Shown: positions 33,609 through 40,219 of the stretch, one piece after another | Numbering within the stretch: position 1 is the first letter of the stretch | Layout of the letters: each line of letters starts with the position of its first letter | Assembly: GCA_947647645.1 (NCBI GenBank) | Contig: CANSLE010000001.1 | Coordinates: 1 to 40,219, forward strand | DNA length: 40,219 nucleotides | Direction: 5' to 3' | Origin: an uncultured Microbacterium sp. | GTDB lineage: Bacteria > Actinomycetota > Actinomycetes > Actinomycetales > Microbacteriaceae | The notes under the pieces: generated by a model | Database searches by the model: none | Told to the model about the DNA's origin: nothing | The model's input: only the letters and a program-made list of their open reading frames with translations | Position numbers and translations under genes: made by a program

Positions 33609-35515
33609 CCCTCATGATCGAACGTCTGTCGCCAGGCGGCCCCGGAGGCGAGGTCCGGCAGCGCCCGCCGGTACTCGTCGGCCAGGCGGTCCCATCGCCG
33701 CCGCAACGCCCGGTGGAGCCGGACGCTGTCGACCAGCATCCGACGGAACTGGGCCCGGTCACGGGTGTAGACGTTCTTTCCGGAGCCGTCGGCAGCGTTC
33801 ACGAGGGCGCTGTCGAATAGCGGGACACGCCACCAGTGGGCATCGTTCTTGCCGAACTCCACCTCGGGCTGCGCCAGATTCTCCGGGCGCGGTGCGTGGA
33901 GCCAGTGCGTGACGAGAGTGGATGCCGTGAACCAACGCAGTCGCAGCCCCGTCGGGCTGTCGAACTGGTGCCGCTTCAGTCGCGGGAACACCTGCCGTCC
34001 GCGGCGCGACCGGAGCGGCTCGTCGGTGTCGCGGTGCACGATCGTCTCGGGGAAGCTCTTCGCGAGTGCCCGCGCCGCGGGCATCGCGGTCGCGAGGTTC
34101 GCACGCATATGTGACGGCCCGGAAAGAACATCACGTAGCGCACGGTGGCGGAGGGCCACCGGGTAGTACTGCATCATCATGAGGTGTTTGAGGTCGAGGC
34201 GGCGGCTGTGCTTCAGAAGGGTGCCGCCCTGTGGCGCTTGCGAGTGCAGCAGCGCGGCGACGATGCGGTTGCGCGCGTGGAAGTAGGCCTGCCAGTCGAT
34301 CGAGTCGTCCTTGCCGACCCACGACACGTGCCACAGTGCGACGCCCGGCATCGAGACGGTCGGGTAGCCCGATTCCCGAGCGCGGAGCGAGTACTCGGCG
34401 TCGTCCCACTTGATGAAAGCCGGCAGCGCCAGCCCGACCTCACGCACGATCTCCGTCGGGATCAGGCACATCCACCACCCGTTGTAGTCCGCGTCGAGGC
34501 GCGAGTGCAGGGACGGGGACTGGCGAAGGTTCGCGACCGAGAAGTCGTGCGGCATCCGCTCCTGGTTCAGTGTGCGCCACATGAACGGCGTCTCGTCGAC
34601 GACCTCGGCCCACGCGTGCAGCTTCGGGCGGTCGAGAAGATCGAACATGTGGGCGCCGACGATCGTCGGAATGGTGGCGAAACGCGCGAACATGATGGAT
34701 CGTCGGATCGATTCCGGCTCGATGCGGACATCGTCGTCCAGTAACTGCACGAAGTCGCTCTCCGGCCGCTGCAGGGTTTCGGTCATCGCGCGCGCGAAGC
34801 CTCCCGATCCGCCCAGGTTCGGCTGCGTCACGATCTGGAGCGTGTCACCGAGCTCGTTCGCGACCTCGTTGTAGCCCGGCTCGGCAGAAACCAGAAGATC
34901 GCCCTGGTCGATGACGAACACGCGGTCCAGGAGCGGGAGCACCTCGGGGCTGGCTGCCAGCGCGCGCAGAGTGCCGACGCAGTAGTCCGGCTTGTTGTAG
35001 GTCGTGATGCCGATGCTCGCCTTGCCCGCGCGCTGCGGCTCGGTCTCGGTGGACCAGGTCGCGCCCTCGAAGACTGCGGACTTCTCGTCGGCAGCCACAT
35101 CGAACCAGATCCACCCGCCGTCGCTGTACTGGTTGAGCTTCAGCTCGAAGACAGCGGCGGATTCGCCCTCGACCTCACGGGTATCGATCCGTTGCCGAAC
35201 ACCGCTGCCGGTGGACCGGTAGACGAGGATTGTCGCCGAGCCGGTGGTGCGCACGGTGAGCGTCACATCACGGACGGTCGTCCAGTGCTGCCAGTAGGAC
35301 GCCGGGAATGCGTTGAAGTAGGTGCCGAACGATACGCGTCGCCCCGCGACGATGCGCGCCGTGGTGCGACCGAGGATGTTCCCCAGCTGTGCGCGGCTCG
35401 ACACGCGCACGGGCTCCTCGTCGATCGATGTCCACGTCTCAGGGTCGACGTAGAGCGGCAGAAGGTCGGGATCGCGCTCGAGTGGGAGGACGGTGTTCTG
35501 GAGGATGTGAGTCAC
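33593..35515 (-). CDS. glfT2: Galactofuranosyltransferase GlfT2-like
   Basis: 640 residues, close to the 637 of mycobacterial GlfT2. An N-terminal beta-rich domain (1-160; SFGTYFNAFPASYWQHW) precedes a GT-A domain: ASIGITTYNKPDYCV, QPNLGGSGGFARAM, QLLDDDVRIEP with DDD at 260-262, GWWMC (W347, W348), WDDAEYSLRA (W370, D371, D372) and ALWHVSWVGK (H396). These correspond to the metal and acceptor residues of GlfT2. GlfT2 polymerises galactofuranose from UDP-Galf. GTG at 35515 with GGAG 9 nt upstream is chosen; the frame extends to 35602 without similarity. Follows GlfT1 with a 34-nt gap. Confidence 0.88.
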   Translation of the reverse strand: MTHILQNTVLPLERDPDLLPLYVDPETWTSIDEEPVRVSSRAQLGNILGRTTARIVAGRRVSFGTYFNAFPASYWQHWTTVRDVTLTVRTTGSATILVYRSTGSGVRQRIDTREVEGESAAVFELKLNQYSDGGWIWFDVAADEKSAVFEGATWSTETEPQRAGKASIGITTYNKPDYCVGTLRALAASPEVLPLLDRVFVIDQGDLLVSAEPGYNEVANELGDTLQIVTQPNLGGSGGFARAMTETLQRPESDFVQLLDDDVRIEPESIRRSIMFARFATIPTIVGAHMFDLLDRPKLHAWAEVVDETPFMWRTLNQERMPHDFSVANLRQSPSLHSRLDADYNGWWMCLIPTEIVREVGLALPAFIKWDDAEYSLRARESGYPTVSMPGVALWHVSWVGKDDSIDWQAYFHARNRIVAALLHSQAPQGGTLLKHSRRLDLKHLMMMQYYPVALRHRALRDVLSGPSHMRANLATAMPAARALAKSFPETIVHRDTDEPLRSRRGRQVFPRLKRHQFDSPTGLRLRWFTASTLVTHWLHAPRPENLAQPEVEFGKNDAHWWRVPLFDSALVNAADGSGKNVYTRDRAQFRRMLVDSVRLHRALRRRWDRLADEYRRALPDLASGAAWRQTFDHEGDAGR

Positions 35516-35549
35516 GAGGTGCTCCGAGCGTGTCGATACAGAGGAGTGG

Positions 35550-36551
35550 TCAGGATGCCGCGCCCGCCGCGACCAGCGGCGGCATGGGCTTCCAGTCGGC
35601 ATCCCGCGAGATCTTGCGCCCGTCGCGGAGGCCGCGGAAGAGGTTCGAGGTGCCGCGGACGGTGCGCTCGACGAACACGAGCCGGATGAGCTCCTTGCCG
35701 AACGTCAACGCGGTGCCGAGGCCGAACAGCACCGGGTTGTAGACGCCGAGGCTTCGGTAGTAGCGCTTGATGATCGCGCGGTTGCGCATGATGTAGTAGC
35801 GGTACGCGTCGCTCGACGCGTTCATGTGGCGGATGCCCATGTCCCACTGCTTGATCTCGCGCGTGCGACGCAGGACGAACTCGTTCACGATCACCGACGT
35901 CGTGACGCGCGAGGCGAGCCAGCCGTAGGTCTGGTCGTCCCAGTAGATGAAGAAGCGGGGGTCGGGAAGACCGATGCGCTCCACGATGTCGCGGTGGATG
36001 AACATGCCCTCGAAGCAGCCGGAGTTCATCTCCTTGTAGCCCGACTCGTCGAAACCGCTGGGGGCGTACGGGATCGGGATGGCGAGAGGTTCCGCCACGC
36101 GGTACTGCCAGTAGAACTCGCTGCCGTCGAAGTCGTAGCGCCGGCCCTGGATCGACTTGAACCGGGGCGCCCACGCCCCCATCTTCGCCAGGCCGTCGGG
36201 GAGGACCTCCACGTCGTCGTCCATGACCCAGATCCACGTCGAGCCCAGCTCGTACGCGACCCGCATGCCCTCGCTGAAGCCGCCCGAACCGCCGGTGTTC
36301 TCGTCGAGTCGCCGGTAGACGAGCTCGGCGCCCAGGCCCTCGCGGAAGGACTCCACGACCTCGGTGGTGTCATCGGTCGACGCGTTGTCGATGATGACCA
36401 CGTGGCCGGGCTTCGGGTCCATCGCCGTGATGCTCTCGAGGAGCTTCGTGAGCAGTCCGGAACGGTTGTACGTGACGATCGCGATCGTCGCAGAGGCGGG
36501 CGTGAACGAATCGTCCGAGGCCGCGTCGGGGCGCGAAACAGTGGAGGCCAT
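35550..36551 (-). CDS. glfT1: Galactofuranosyltransferase GlfT1-like (GT2)
   Basis: 333 residues. ATIAIVTYNRSGLLTKLLES, IIDNASTDDT, ENTGGSGGFSEGM, WIWVMDDDVEVLPDG (DDD 111-113), GCFEGMFIHRDIVERIGLPD and FFIYWDDQTYGWLA (WDD 204-206) follow the GlfT1 pattern, the enzyme that starts a galactan by adding the first Galf residues to a rhamnosyl lipid-linked primer in mycobacteria. Here the cell also makes dTDP-rhamnose, so a similar primer is plausible. TAGACT ends 9 nt before the ATG, suggesting a leaderless transcript that covers glfT2 too. Confidence 0.82.
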   Translation of the reverse strand: MASTVSRPDAASDDSFTPASATIAIVTYNRSGLLTKLLESITAMDPKPGHVVIIDNASTDDTTEVVESFREGLGAELVYRRLDENTGGSGGFSEGMRVAYELGSTWIWVMDDDVEVLPDGLAKMGAWAPRFKSIQGRRYDFDGSEFYWQYRVAEPLAIPIPYAPSGFDESGYKEMNSGCFEGMFIHRDIVERIGLPDPRFFIYWDDQTYGWLASRVTTSVIVNEFVLRRTREIKQWDMGIRHMNASSDAYRYYIMRNRAIIKRYYRSLGVYNPVLFGLGTALTFGKELIRLVFVERTVRGTSNLFRGLRDGRKISRDADWKPMPPLVAAGAAS

Positions 36552-36560
36552 GGCCCGAGA

Positions 36561-36566
36561 AGTCTA
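36561..36566 (-). promoter_or_regulatory. Candidate -10 element TAGACT for the glfT1-glfT2 operon
   Basis: On the minus strand TAGACT is followed by 9 nt and the ATG at 36551, consistent with a leaderless start. Confidence 0.45.
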
Positions 36567-36594
36567 ACCCGGCGGCCTCGTCGTCACCTTTGCG

Positions 36595-37998
36595 TCAGCC
36601 CGGCATCCGCTCCGGTTCGCCCTGCTCCCCGACAAGCCGCTGCTCGGACGCGCCGCGACCCAGCAGCGGCGCCTGCTTGATCTTGAAGGCGAGGAGCACG
36701 ATGAACAGCCATCCCCACCCGACCAGGGGGCCCGAGTCCGCGAGGCCCTGCGCCAGCAGGACGGCCCCCACGAGCGTCGGCACGAGGGTGACGGGCGAGT
36801 AGGGGCGGTCGGCGACGAGATCCCAGCGGGGGCGGTCCACCGCGAAGAACCACGAGCGCCAGACGTACGCGAAGAAGGTCAGGCCGAGCAGAGCGAGCCC
36901 GACGACGCCCAGCTGCAAGAACACGTCGATCCACATGCTGTGCGCTTGGCGGCCCGCGGTCTCGAGGCCGGCGATCGAGCCCGCGGATGCCGCGTCGAAC
37001 GGCATCCACGGCGTCGCAAAGCCCCACCCGACGGCCGGGCGCTCGAACGCCTTCGACAGGACGAGCGACCAGATGCCCTCACGGCCGTCCAGGTCGGCGG
37101 AACGCCCGAGCGCCGAGGAGATCTGGCCCCTGCCGAGCCACACGGCCAGAAGGCCGGTCACCGCCACGAGCGCATAGACGACGTAGTAGCGGGTGCGCTC
37201 ACCGGGGCGCCGCGTCGTCCGCATCGCGAGCACCGTTGTGAGGACGACGACGACGGCCGCCGCGCCCAGCCATCCCGACGCCGATCCGGCCCGGAAGAAC
37301 AGGAACGCGGACAGCGCGAACCAGCCCACGAGCAGAGCGCGGCGCGGAGGGCGGGCGGCGAAGCGGATCGCGAACACCACCATGCCGAGCAGCGCGACGA
37401 AGGCGAGCGCGGTGGCATCGCCGACGATCCCCTGGATGCGGCCCCCCTCCAGCAGCGCGCCGTGCGACCAGACGACCGTGGTGTCGTCGACGGGACCGTG
37501 CGCTCGCGCGAAGCCGGGAAGCACCACGCCCCGCCACACGAGAGCGGCCCACAGCTCGAACAGGGTCGAGAGCGACAGCACCCATTTGAGCGCCGATGCG
37601 ATCGCGCTCACCAGTTCGCGCCAGGTCAGCACCGATCCCACGAACATCGCCTGTGCGGTCGTGAGCAGAAGCAGCACCAGCGTCGCCGCGGTGGTCATCG
37701 GGTGCGCGGTCCACAGCAGCGAGGACGTCGCCCAGAGGACGTACCCGAGAGCGAACCAGGGGAGTCGGCGCCACTGGACCGGCGGACGCAGGAGCGCCCA
37801 CAGCGTGGCGGAGACGATGCCGGCCGCGAGCACGACGACCGCGGTGCCGGTGAAGCCCAGCGCCATCGGCCACGCCGCGCCGGCGAGGGTGCCGGCAAGG
37901 ACGACGATGCACCAGCCGCGCAGCAGCAGATGGCCCGTCGTCGCGCGGATCGGGGCGGTCGGCGGCGCCCCGACGGGGTGCTTCGTGTGGACGGCCAT
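36595..37998 (-). CDS. O-antigen ligase/polymerase family membrane protein (Wzy/WaaL)
   Basis: 467 residues with about ten to twelve helices. The large outer loop carries LPGFARAHGPVDDTTVVWSHG and GGRIQGIVGDATALAFV; the later loop has LDGREGIWSLVLSKAFERPA (GREGIW 305-310) and GWGFATPW, the PF04932 signature of O-antigen polymerases and ligases. It probably joins repeat units or attaches a glycan to its acceptor outside the membrane, working with one of the flippases in the window. ATG at 37998 has a TACTCT element 9 nt upstream; the open frame runs on to 38937 over manA but that is a shadow. Divergent from manA. Confidence 0.83.
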   Translation of the reverse strand: MAVHTKHPVGAPPTAPIRATTGHLLLRGWCIVVLAGTLAGAAWPMALGFTGTAVVVLAAGIVSATLWALLRPPVQWRRLPWFALGYVLWATSSLLWTAHPMTTAATLVLLLLTTAQAMFVGSVLTWRELVSAIASALKWVLSLSTLFELWAALVWRGVVLPGFARAHGPVDDTTVVWSHGALLEGGRIQGIVGDATALAFVALLGMVVFAIRFAARPPRRALLVGWFALSAFLFFRAGSASGWLGAAAVVVVLTTVLAMRTTRRPGERTRYYVVYALVAVTGLLAVWLGRGQISSALGRSADLDGREGIWSLVLSKAFERPAVGWGFATPWMPFDAASAGSIAGLETAGRQAHSMWIDVFLQLGVVGLALLGLTFFAYVWRSWFFAVDRPRWDLVADRPYSPVTLVPTLVGAVLLAQGLADSGPLVGWGWLFIVLLAFKIKQAPLLGRGASEQRLVGEQGEPERMPG

Positions 37999-38007
37999 GG
38001 TGTGATC

Positions 38008-38013
38008 AGAGTA
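38008..38013 (-). promoter_or_regulatory. Candidate -10 element TACTCT for the ligase/polymerase gene
   Basis: TACTCT on the minus strand, 9 nt before the ATG at 37998; leaderless arrangement. Confidence 0.45.
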
Positions 38014-38028
38014 GCGCGGCGGCGGTTC

Positions 38029-38034
38029 TAGGCT
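38029..38034 (+). promoter_or_regulatory. Candidate -10 element TAGGCT for manA
   Basis: TAGGCT ends 6 nt before the manA ATG at 38041. The divergent TACTCT lies only 15 nt away, so both transcripts start within a 42-nt intergenic space. Confidence 0.5.
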
Positions 38035-38040
38035 GGGGGC

Positions 38041-39201
38041 ATGCTGACGCCGATCTCCAATGAACCGCGCGACTATTCCTGGGGCTCCACGACGCTGATC
38101 GCCGGCCTCGAGGGCCGCGAGCCATCCGATGCCCCCGAGGCCGAGATCTGGTACGGCGACCACGCCGGATGCCCCTCGCGGACCCCGGACGGACGCACAC
38201 TGGACGTCCTGCTCGCCGACGAGGGTCGGCCCGCGCTGCCGTTCCTGCTCAAGCTGCTCGCGGCGGCATCCTCGCTCTCGATCCAGGCGCACCCGACGCG
38301 TGCGCAGGCGCGCGAGGGCTTCGCGCGCGAAGAGCGTGCAGGCGTCGCGCGCGACGCATCCGATCGGCTCTACCGCGACGACAACCACAAGCCCGAGATC
38401 ATCGTCGCGTTGAGCGACGAGTTCCGCGCCCTCGTCGGTCTTCGCCCGCTCGCGGCGACGCGGCGCCTGCTGCAGGACCTCGACGACGGCGGCGATGACG
38501 GCACCGTCGCCGACATCCGCGGGATGCTCGGCGCGGCCGACGACGGCGAGGAGGCCGAAACGGCGCTTCGTCGTGTGCTGTCGTGGGCGCTCGGCGAGGC
38601 CGACACCGCCGCGGTGCAGGATCTGACGGCGGCCCTGGACCGGGCCACCAGTGCCGAGTTCGCGGACGAGATCGCGGTGCTGCGCGCCGCCGCCGCCGAC
38701 TTTCCGGGCGACGCGGGCCTCATCGTCGCGCTGCTCATGAACCTCGTCACACTCCGCCGGGGCGAGGGGCTGTTCGCGCCGGCCGGCGTCCTGCACGCCT
38801 ACCAGTCGGGACTCGGCGTGGAGCTGATGGCGGCGAGCGACAACGTCCTGCGCGGCGGCCTCACACCCAAGCACGTGGACGTCCCCGAACTCATGAGCGT
38901 CGTCGACCTCACGCCGGGGCCGGCGCCGGTCATCCACGGCCGGCCGGTCGCGGACGCCGTCGTCGACTACGACACCCCCGTCGACGACTTCGCGCTGTCC
39001 CGCATCGTCGTCTCCGGCGGCGAGGCCCGCCTCGTGCTGACCGGCCCCGCGATCGTCCTCTGCACGGCGGGTGAGGTCTCCGTGGCCGGCTCCGGGGCGC
39101 CGGTGGCGCTCCGCCCCGGATCGGCGGTCTATTCGGCCGACGAGGATGCCGTCACGGTCACCGGGACGGGGGAGGCCTTCGTGGCCCAGCCCGGCGTCTG
39201 A
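38041..39201 (+). CDS. manA: Mannose-6-phosphate isomerase, class I
   Basis: 386 residues. Zinc ligands are in place: SLSIQAHPT with Q82 and H84, YRDDNHKPEI with E119, and GVLHAYQSG with H252; ELMAASDNVLRGGLTPKHVD is the C-terminal active-site block. It interconverts fructose-6-phosphate and mannose-6-phosphate, feeding GDP-mannose and possibly GDP-fucose. Its place beside the glycan genes fits precursor supply; manA next to a whiB gene is common in actinobacteria, from memory. Start ATG at 38041 is exact for the family and leaderless by its promoter. Confidence 0.92.
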   Translation: MLTPISNEPRDYSWGSTTLIAGLEGREPSDAPEAEIWYGDHAGCPSRTPDGRTLDVLLADEGRPALPFLLKLLAAASSLSIQAHPTRAQAREGFAREERAGVARDASDRLYRDDNHKPEIIVALSDEFRALVGLRPLAATRRLLQDLDDGGDDGTVADIRGMLGAADDGEEAETALRRVLSWALGEADTAAVQDLTAALDRATSAEFADEIAVLRAAAADFPGDAGLIVALLMNLVTLRRGEGLFAPAGVLHAYQSGLGVELMAASDNVLRGGLTPKHVDVPELMSVVDLTPGPAPVIHGRPVADAVVDYDTPVDDFALSRIVVSGGEARLVLTGPAIVLCTAGEVSVAGSGAPVALRPGSAVYSADEDAVTVTGTGEAFVAQPGV

Positions 39202-39279
39202 CGCGCCGACATCGCTCGCGACACGCCGATGCGGCGACGTGAAGGTTCAATCCCGCCTTGAGGGTTTACGATCTGCGAC

Positions 39280-39308
39280 TTGACCGCAGCGAATGACAAG
39301 GGTGTAAT
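39280..39308 (+). promoter_or_regulatory. Promoter of whiB: TTGACC - 17 nt - TGTAAT
   Basis: -35 TTGACC at 39280-39285 and -10 TGTAAT at 39303-39308 with the ideal 17-nt spacer. This is the only full -35/-10 pair of standard type seen in the window. It gives a ~40-nt leader ending in GGGGAG before the ATG at 39357. Confidence 0.6.
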
Positions 39309-39356
39309 TATTCCAACACGCGCATCAGCGCATCGGGAAAACGTGGGGAGAACGAT

Positions 39357-39674
39357 ATGACGGGTTACCGCTCCGGCGTCCCCGACAACTGGTTCGTCGA
39401 CCCGGTGAACCTCGGTGTGCCCGGTGTGCGTCGTCCCACGCAGGGCGACGAGGACACCGCACTCGCGTGGCAGGCCGACGCGCTGTGCGCCCAGACCGAC
39501 CCCGAGGCGTTCTTCCCCGAGAAGGGCGGATCGACGCGCGACGCGAAACGGATCTGCACCTCGTGCGACGTGCGCGGCGAGTGCCTCGAGTACGCGCTCC
39601 AGAACGACGAGCGCTTCGGGATCTGGGGTGGGCTCAGCGAGCGCGAGCGCCGCAAGCTCAAGCGCCGCGCCTGA
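39357..39674 (+). CDS. whiB: WhiB-family Fe-S transcriptional regulator (WhiB2/WhmD-like)
   Basis: 105 residues. Four cluster cysteines at C44, C67, C70 and C76 (C-x22-CxxC-x5-C), the turn GIWGGLSERER and a basic tail KLKRRA that binds DNA. DPEAFFPEKGGSTRDAKRIC is closest to the WhiB2/WhmD group, which controls septation and cell-wall steps; that subgroup call is from motif memory. It acts with the main sigma factor. The only gene here with both a classical promoter and a good ribosome binding site (GGGGAG, 7 nt before ATG), unlike its leaderless neighbours. Confidence 0.92.
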   Translation: MTGYRSGVPDNWFVDPVNLGVPGVRRPTQGDEDTALAWQADALCAQTDPEAFFPEKGGSTRDAKRICTSCDVRGECLEYALQNDERFGIWGGLSERERRKLKRRA

Positions 39675-39748
39675 CGCGCTCGGCCACGACGCGACACGCG
39701 GTTCCGGAGACTCGCGGGCAACGTCCGCCGCCCGCCGGAGTCGGCGCC

Positions 39749-39754
39749 TAGGCT
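39749..39754 (+). promoter_or_regulatory. Candidate -10 element TAGGCT for the last GT2
   Basis: TAGGCT ends 9 nt before the ATG at 39764. Confidence 0.45.
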
Positions 39755-39763
39755 GACGACGTC

Positions 39764-40219
39764 ATGCCCGCCCGAGTTCACGCACTGCTGGTCGTCCGCC
39801 CCGATGCGCGCGTGGCCACAGATATCCGCCTGCACCGCGTCCTGTCCGCGCTCGCCGCCCAGGCCCGCCCCGTCGACACCCTCACGATCGTGCTGTGCGG
39901 TGTGCACGCGACCGACCGCACGCTGCAGCGCATCGCGGGCGAGTCCGGCGCCGAGGGGGTCATCACCGCCGACCGCGGCACGTCGTTCGCCGACGCGCTG
40001 AACCTCGCCACCCGGCGTCTGGACGGGGATGCCGTCTGGATCCTCGACCAGGACACGACTCCCGCACCGGAGGCGCTCGTCCGACTGATGGGCGCGCTGG
40101 AGACCTCACCGTCGGTGGCGTTCGCCGCGCCCAAGCTGGTGCGCGCGGACGACAATGACCGCATCGTCTCGCTCGGCGTCTCGCTCACGCACGGAGGCCG
40201 CACCGTCGGCCTCGCGGAC
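39764..40219 (+). CDS. Glycosyltransferase family 2, partial (runs off the window end)
   Basis: 152 codons without a stop. VHALLVVRPDARVATDIRLH, LTIVLCGVHATDR, GTSFADALNLATRRL and VWILDQDTTPAPEAL (D95, D97 as the metal site) mark a GT2 domain; FAAPKLVRADDNDRIVSLGV follows. This resembles the N-terminus of very large actinobacterial GT2 proteins with membrane helices that often follow whiB, but the rest is outside the window. ATG at 39764 follows a TAGGCT element. Confidence 0.8.
   Translation, partial: MPARVHALLVVRPDARVATDIRLHRVLSALAAQARPVDTLTIVLCGVHATDRTLQRIAGESGAEGVITADRGTSFADALNLATRRLDGDAVWILDQDTTPAPEALVRLMGALETSPSVAFAAPKLVRADDNDRIVSLGVSLTHGGRTVGLAD

Noticed and set aside
37999..38937. 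Minus-strand extension of the Wzy/WaaL-type gene over manA
   Set aside because: Soluble, charged, motif-free sequence antisense to manA; the gene starts at 37998 with its own -10 element.
1..40219. tRNA, rRNA, CRISPR or prophage
   Set aside because: No cloverleaf, rRNA-like stretch, regular short direct repeats with spacers, or phage structural genes were seen.

Overview
The window looks like a chromosomal piece of a high-GC Gram-positive actinobacterium, most likely of the family Microbacteriaceae (Microbacterium-like). The reasons are strong GC bias at third codon positions, frequent GTG starts, a WhiB-family Fe-S regulator, and cell-wall polysaccharide genes in translationally coupled strings. 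Many genes are preceded by a TANNNT hexamer only 6-10 nt before the start codon, as in actinobacterial leaderless transcripts. The genus is inferred, not shown.

Layout. (1) About 1-550 is foreign: a partial glycine-rich secreted protein of alphaproteobacterial type plus AT-richer non-coding DNA, joined to a glycosyltransferase that has lost its N-terminal half. This is probably a chimeric contig end. (2) 950-4857 holds a GT2 glycosyltransferase, a small lipoprotein and a secreted lysozyme-like protein with five ~105-residue repeats. (3) 4956-5988 is a decayed IS481-type element with a perfect 15-bp inverted repeat; its right end supplies the stop codon of the next gene. (4) 5981-9384 makes dTDP-L-rhamnose: rmlCD (fused) and rmlB on the minus strand, rmlA on the plus strand. 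(5) 9381-16513 holds two tandem RgpF-type rhamnan proteins, an ABC exporter (Wzm/Wzt), a polyprenyl-phosphate-type GT2 and a DUF2304 protein. (6) 16495-18719 (minus) holds a WecB-like epimerase and a membrane GT2. (7) 18807-22419 holds a DUF2142 membrane protein, a Wzx-like flippase and a GT11 fucosyltransferase-like enzyme. (8) 32295-22436 (minus) is a tight seven-gene operon: DUF6541 membrane protein, GT4, GT2, GT4, second flippase, GT2 and a two-part GT. (9) 32435-36551 is a galactofuranose module: Glf, GlfT2-like and GlfT1-like. (10) 37998-40219 holds a Wzy/WaaL-type ligase or polymerase, manA, whiB and the start of another GT2.

Together these genes could make and export at least two glycopolymers: a rhamnose-rich one through the ABC route (RmlABCD, RgpF, Wzm/Wzt) and one or more assembled through flippases and a Wzy/WaaL-type enzyme. 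A galactofuran module of mycobacterial type sits alongside. No tRNA, rRNA or CRISPR array was seen. The most unusual points are the foreign end, the leaderless promoter set, the tandem RgpF pair with one altered motif, the symmetrical stop-codon hairpin between convergent genes, and the repeat-bearing lysozyme-like protein.
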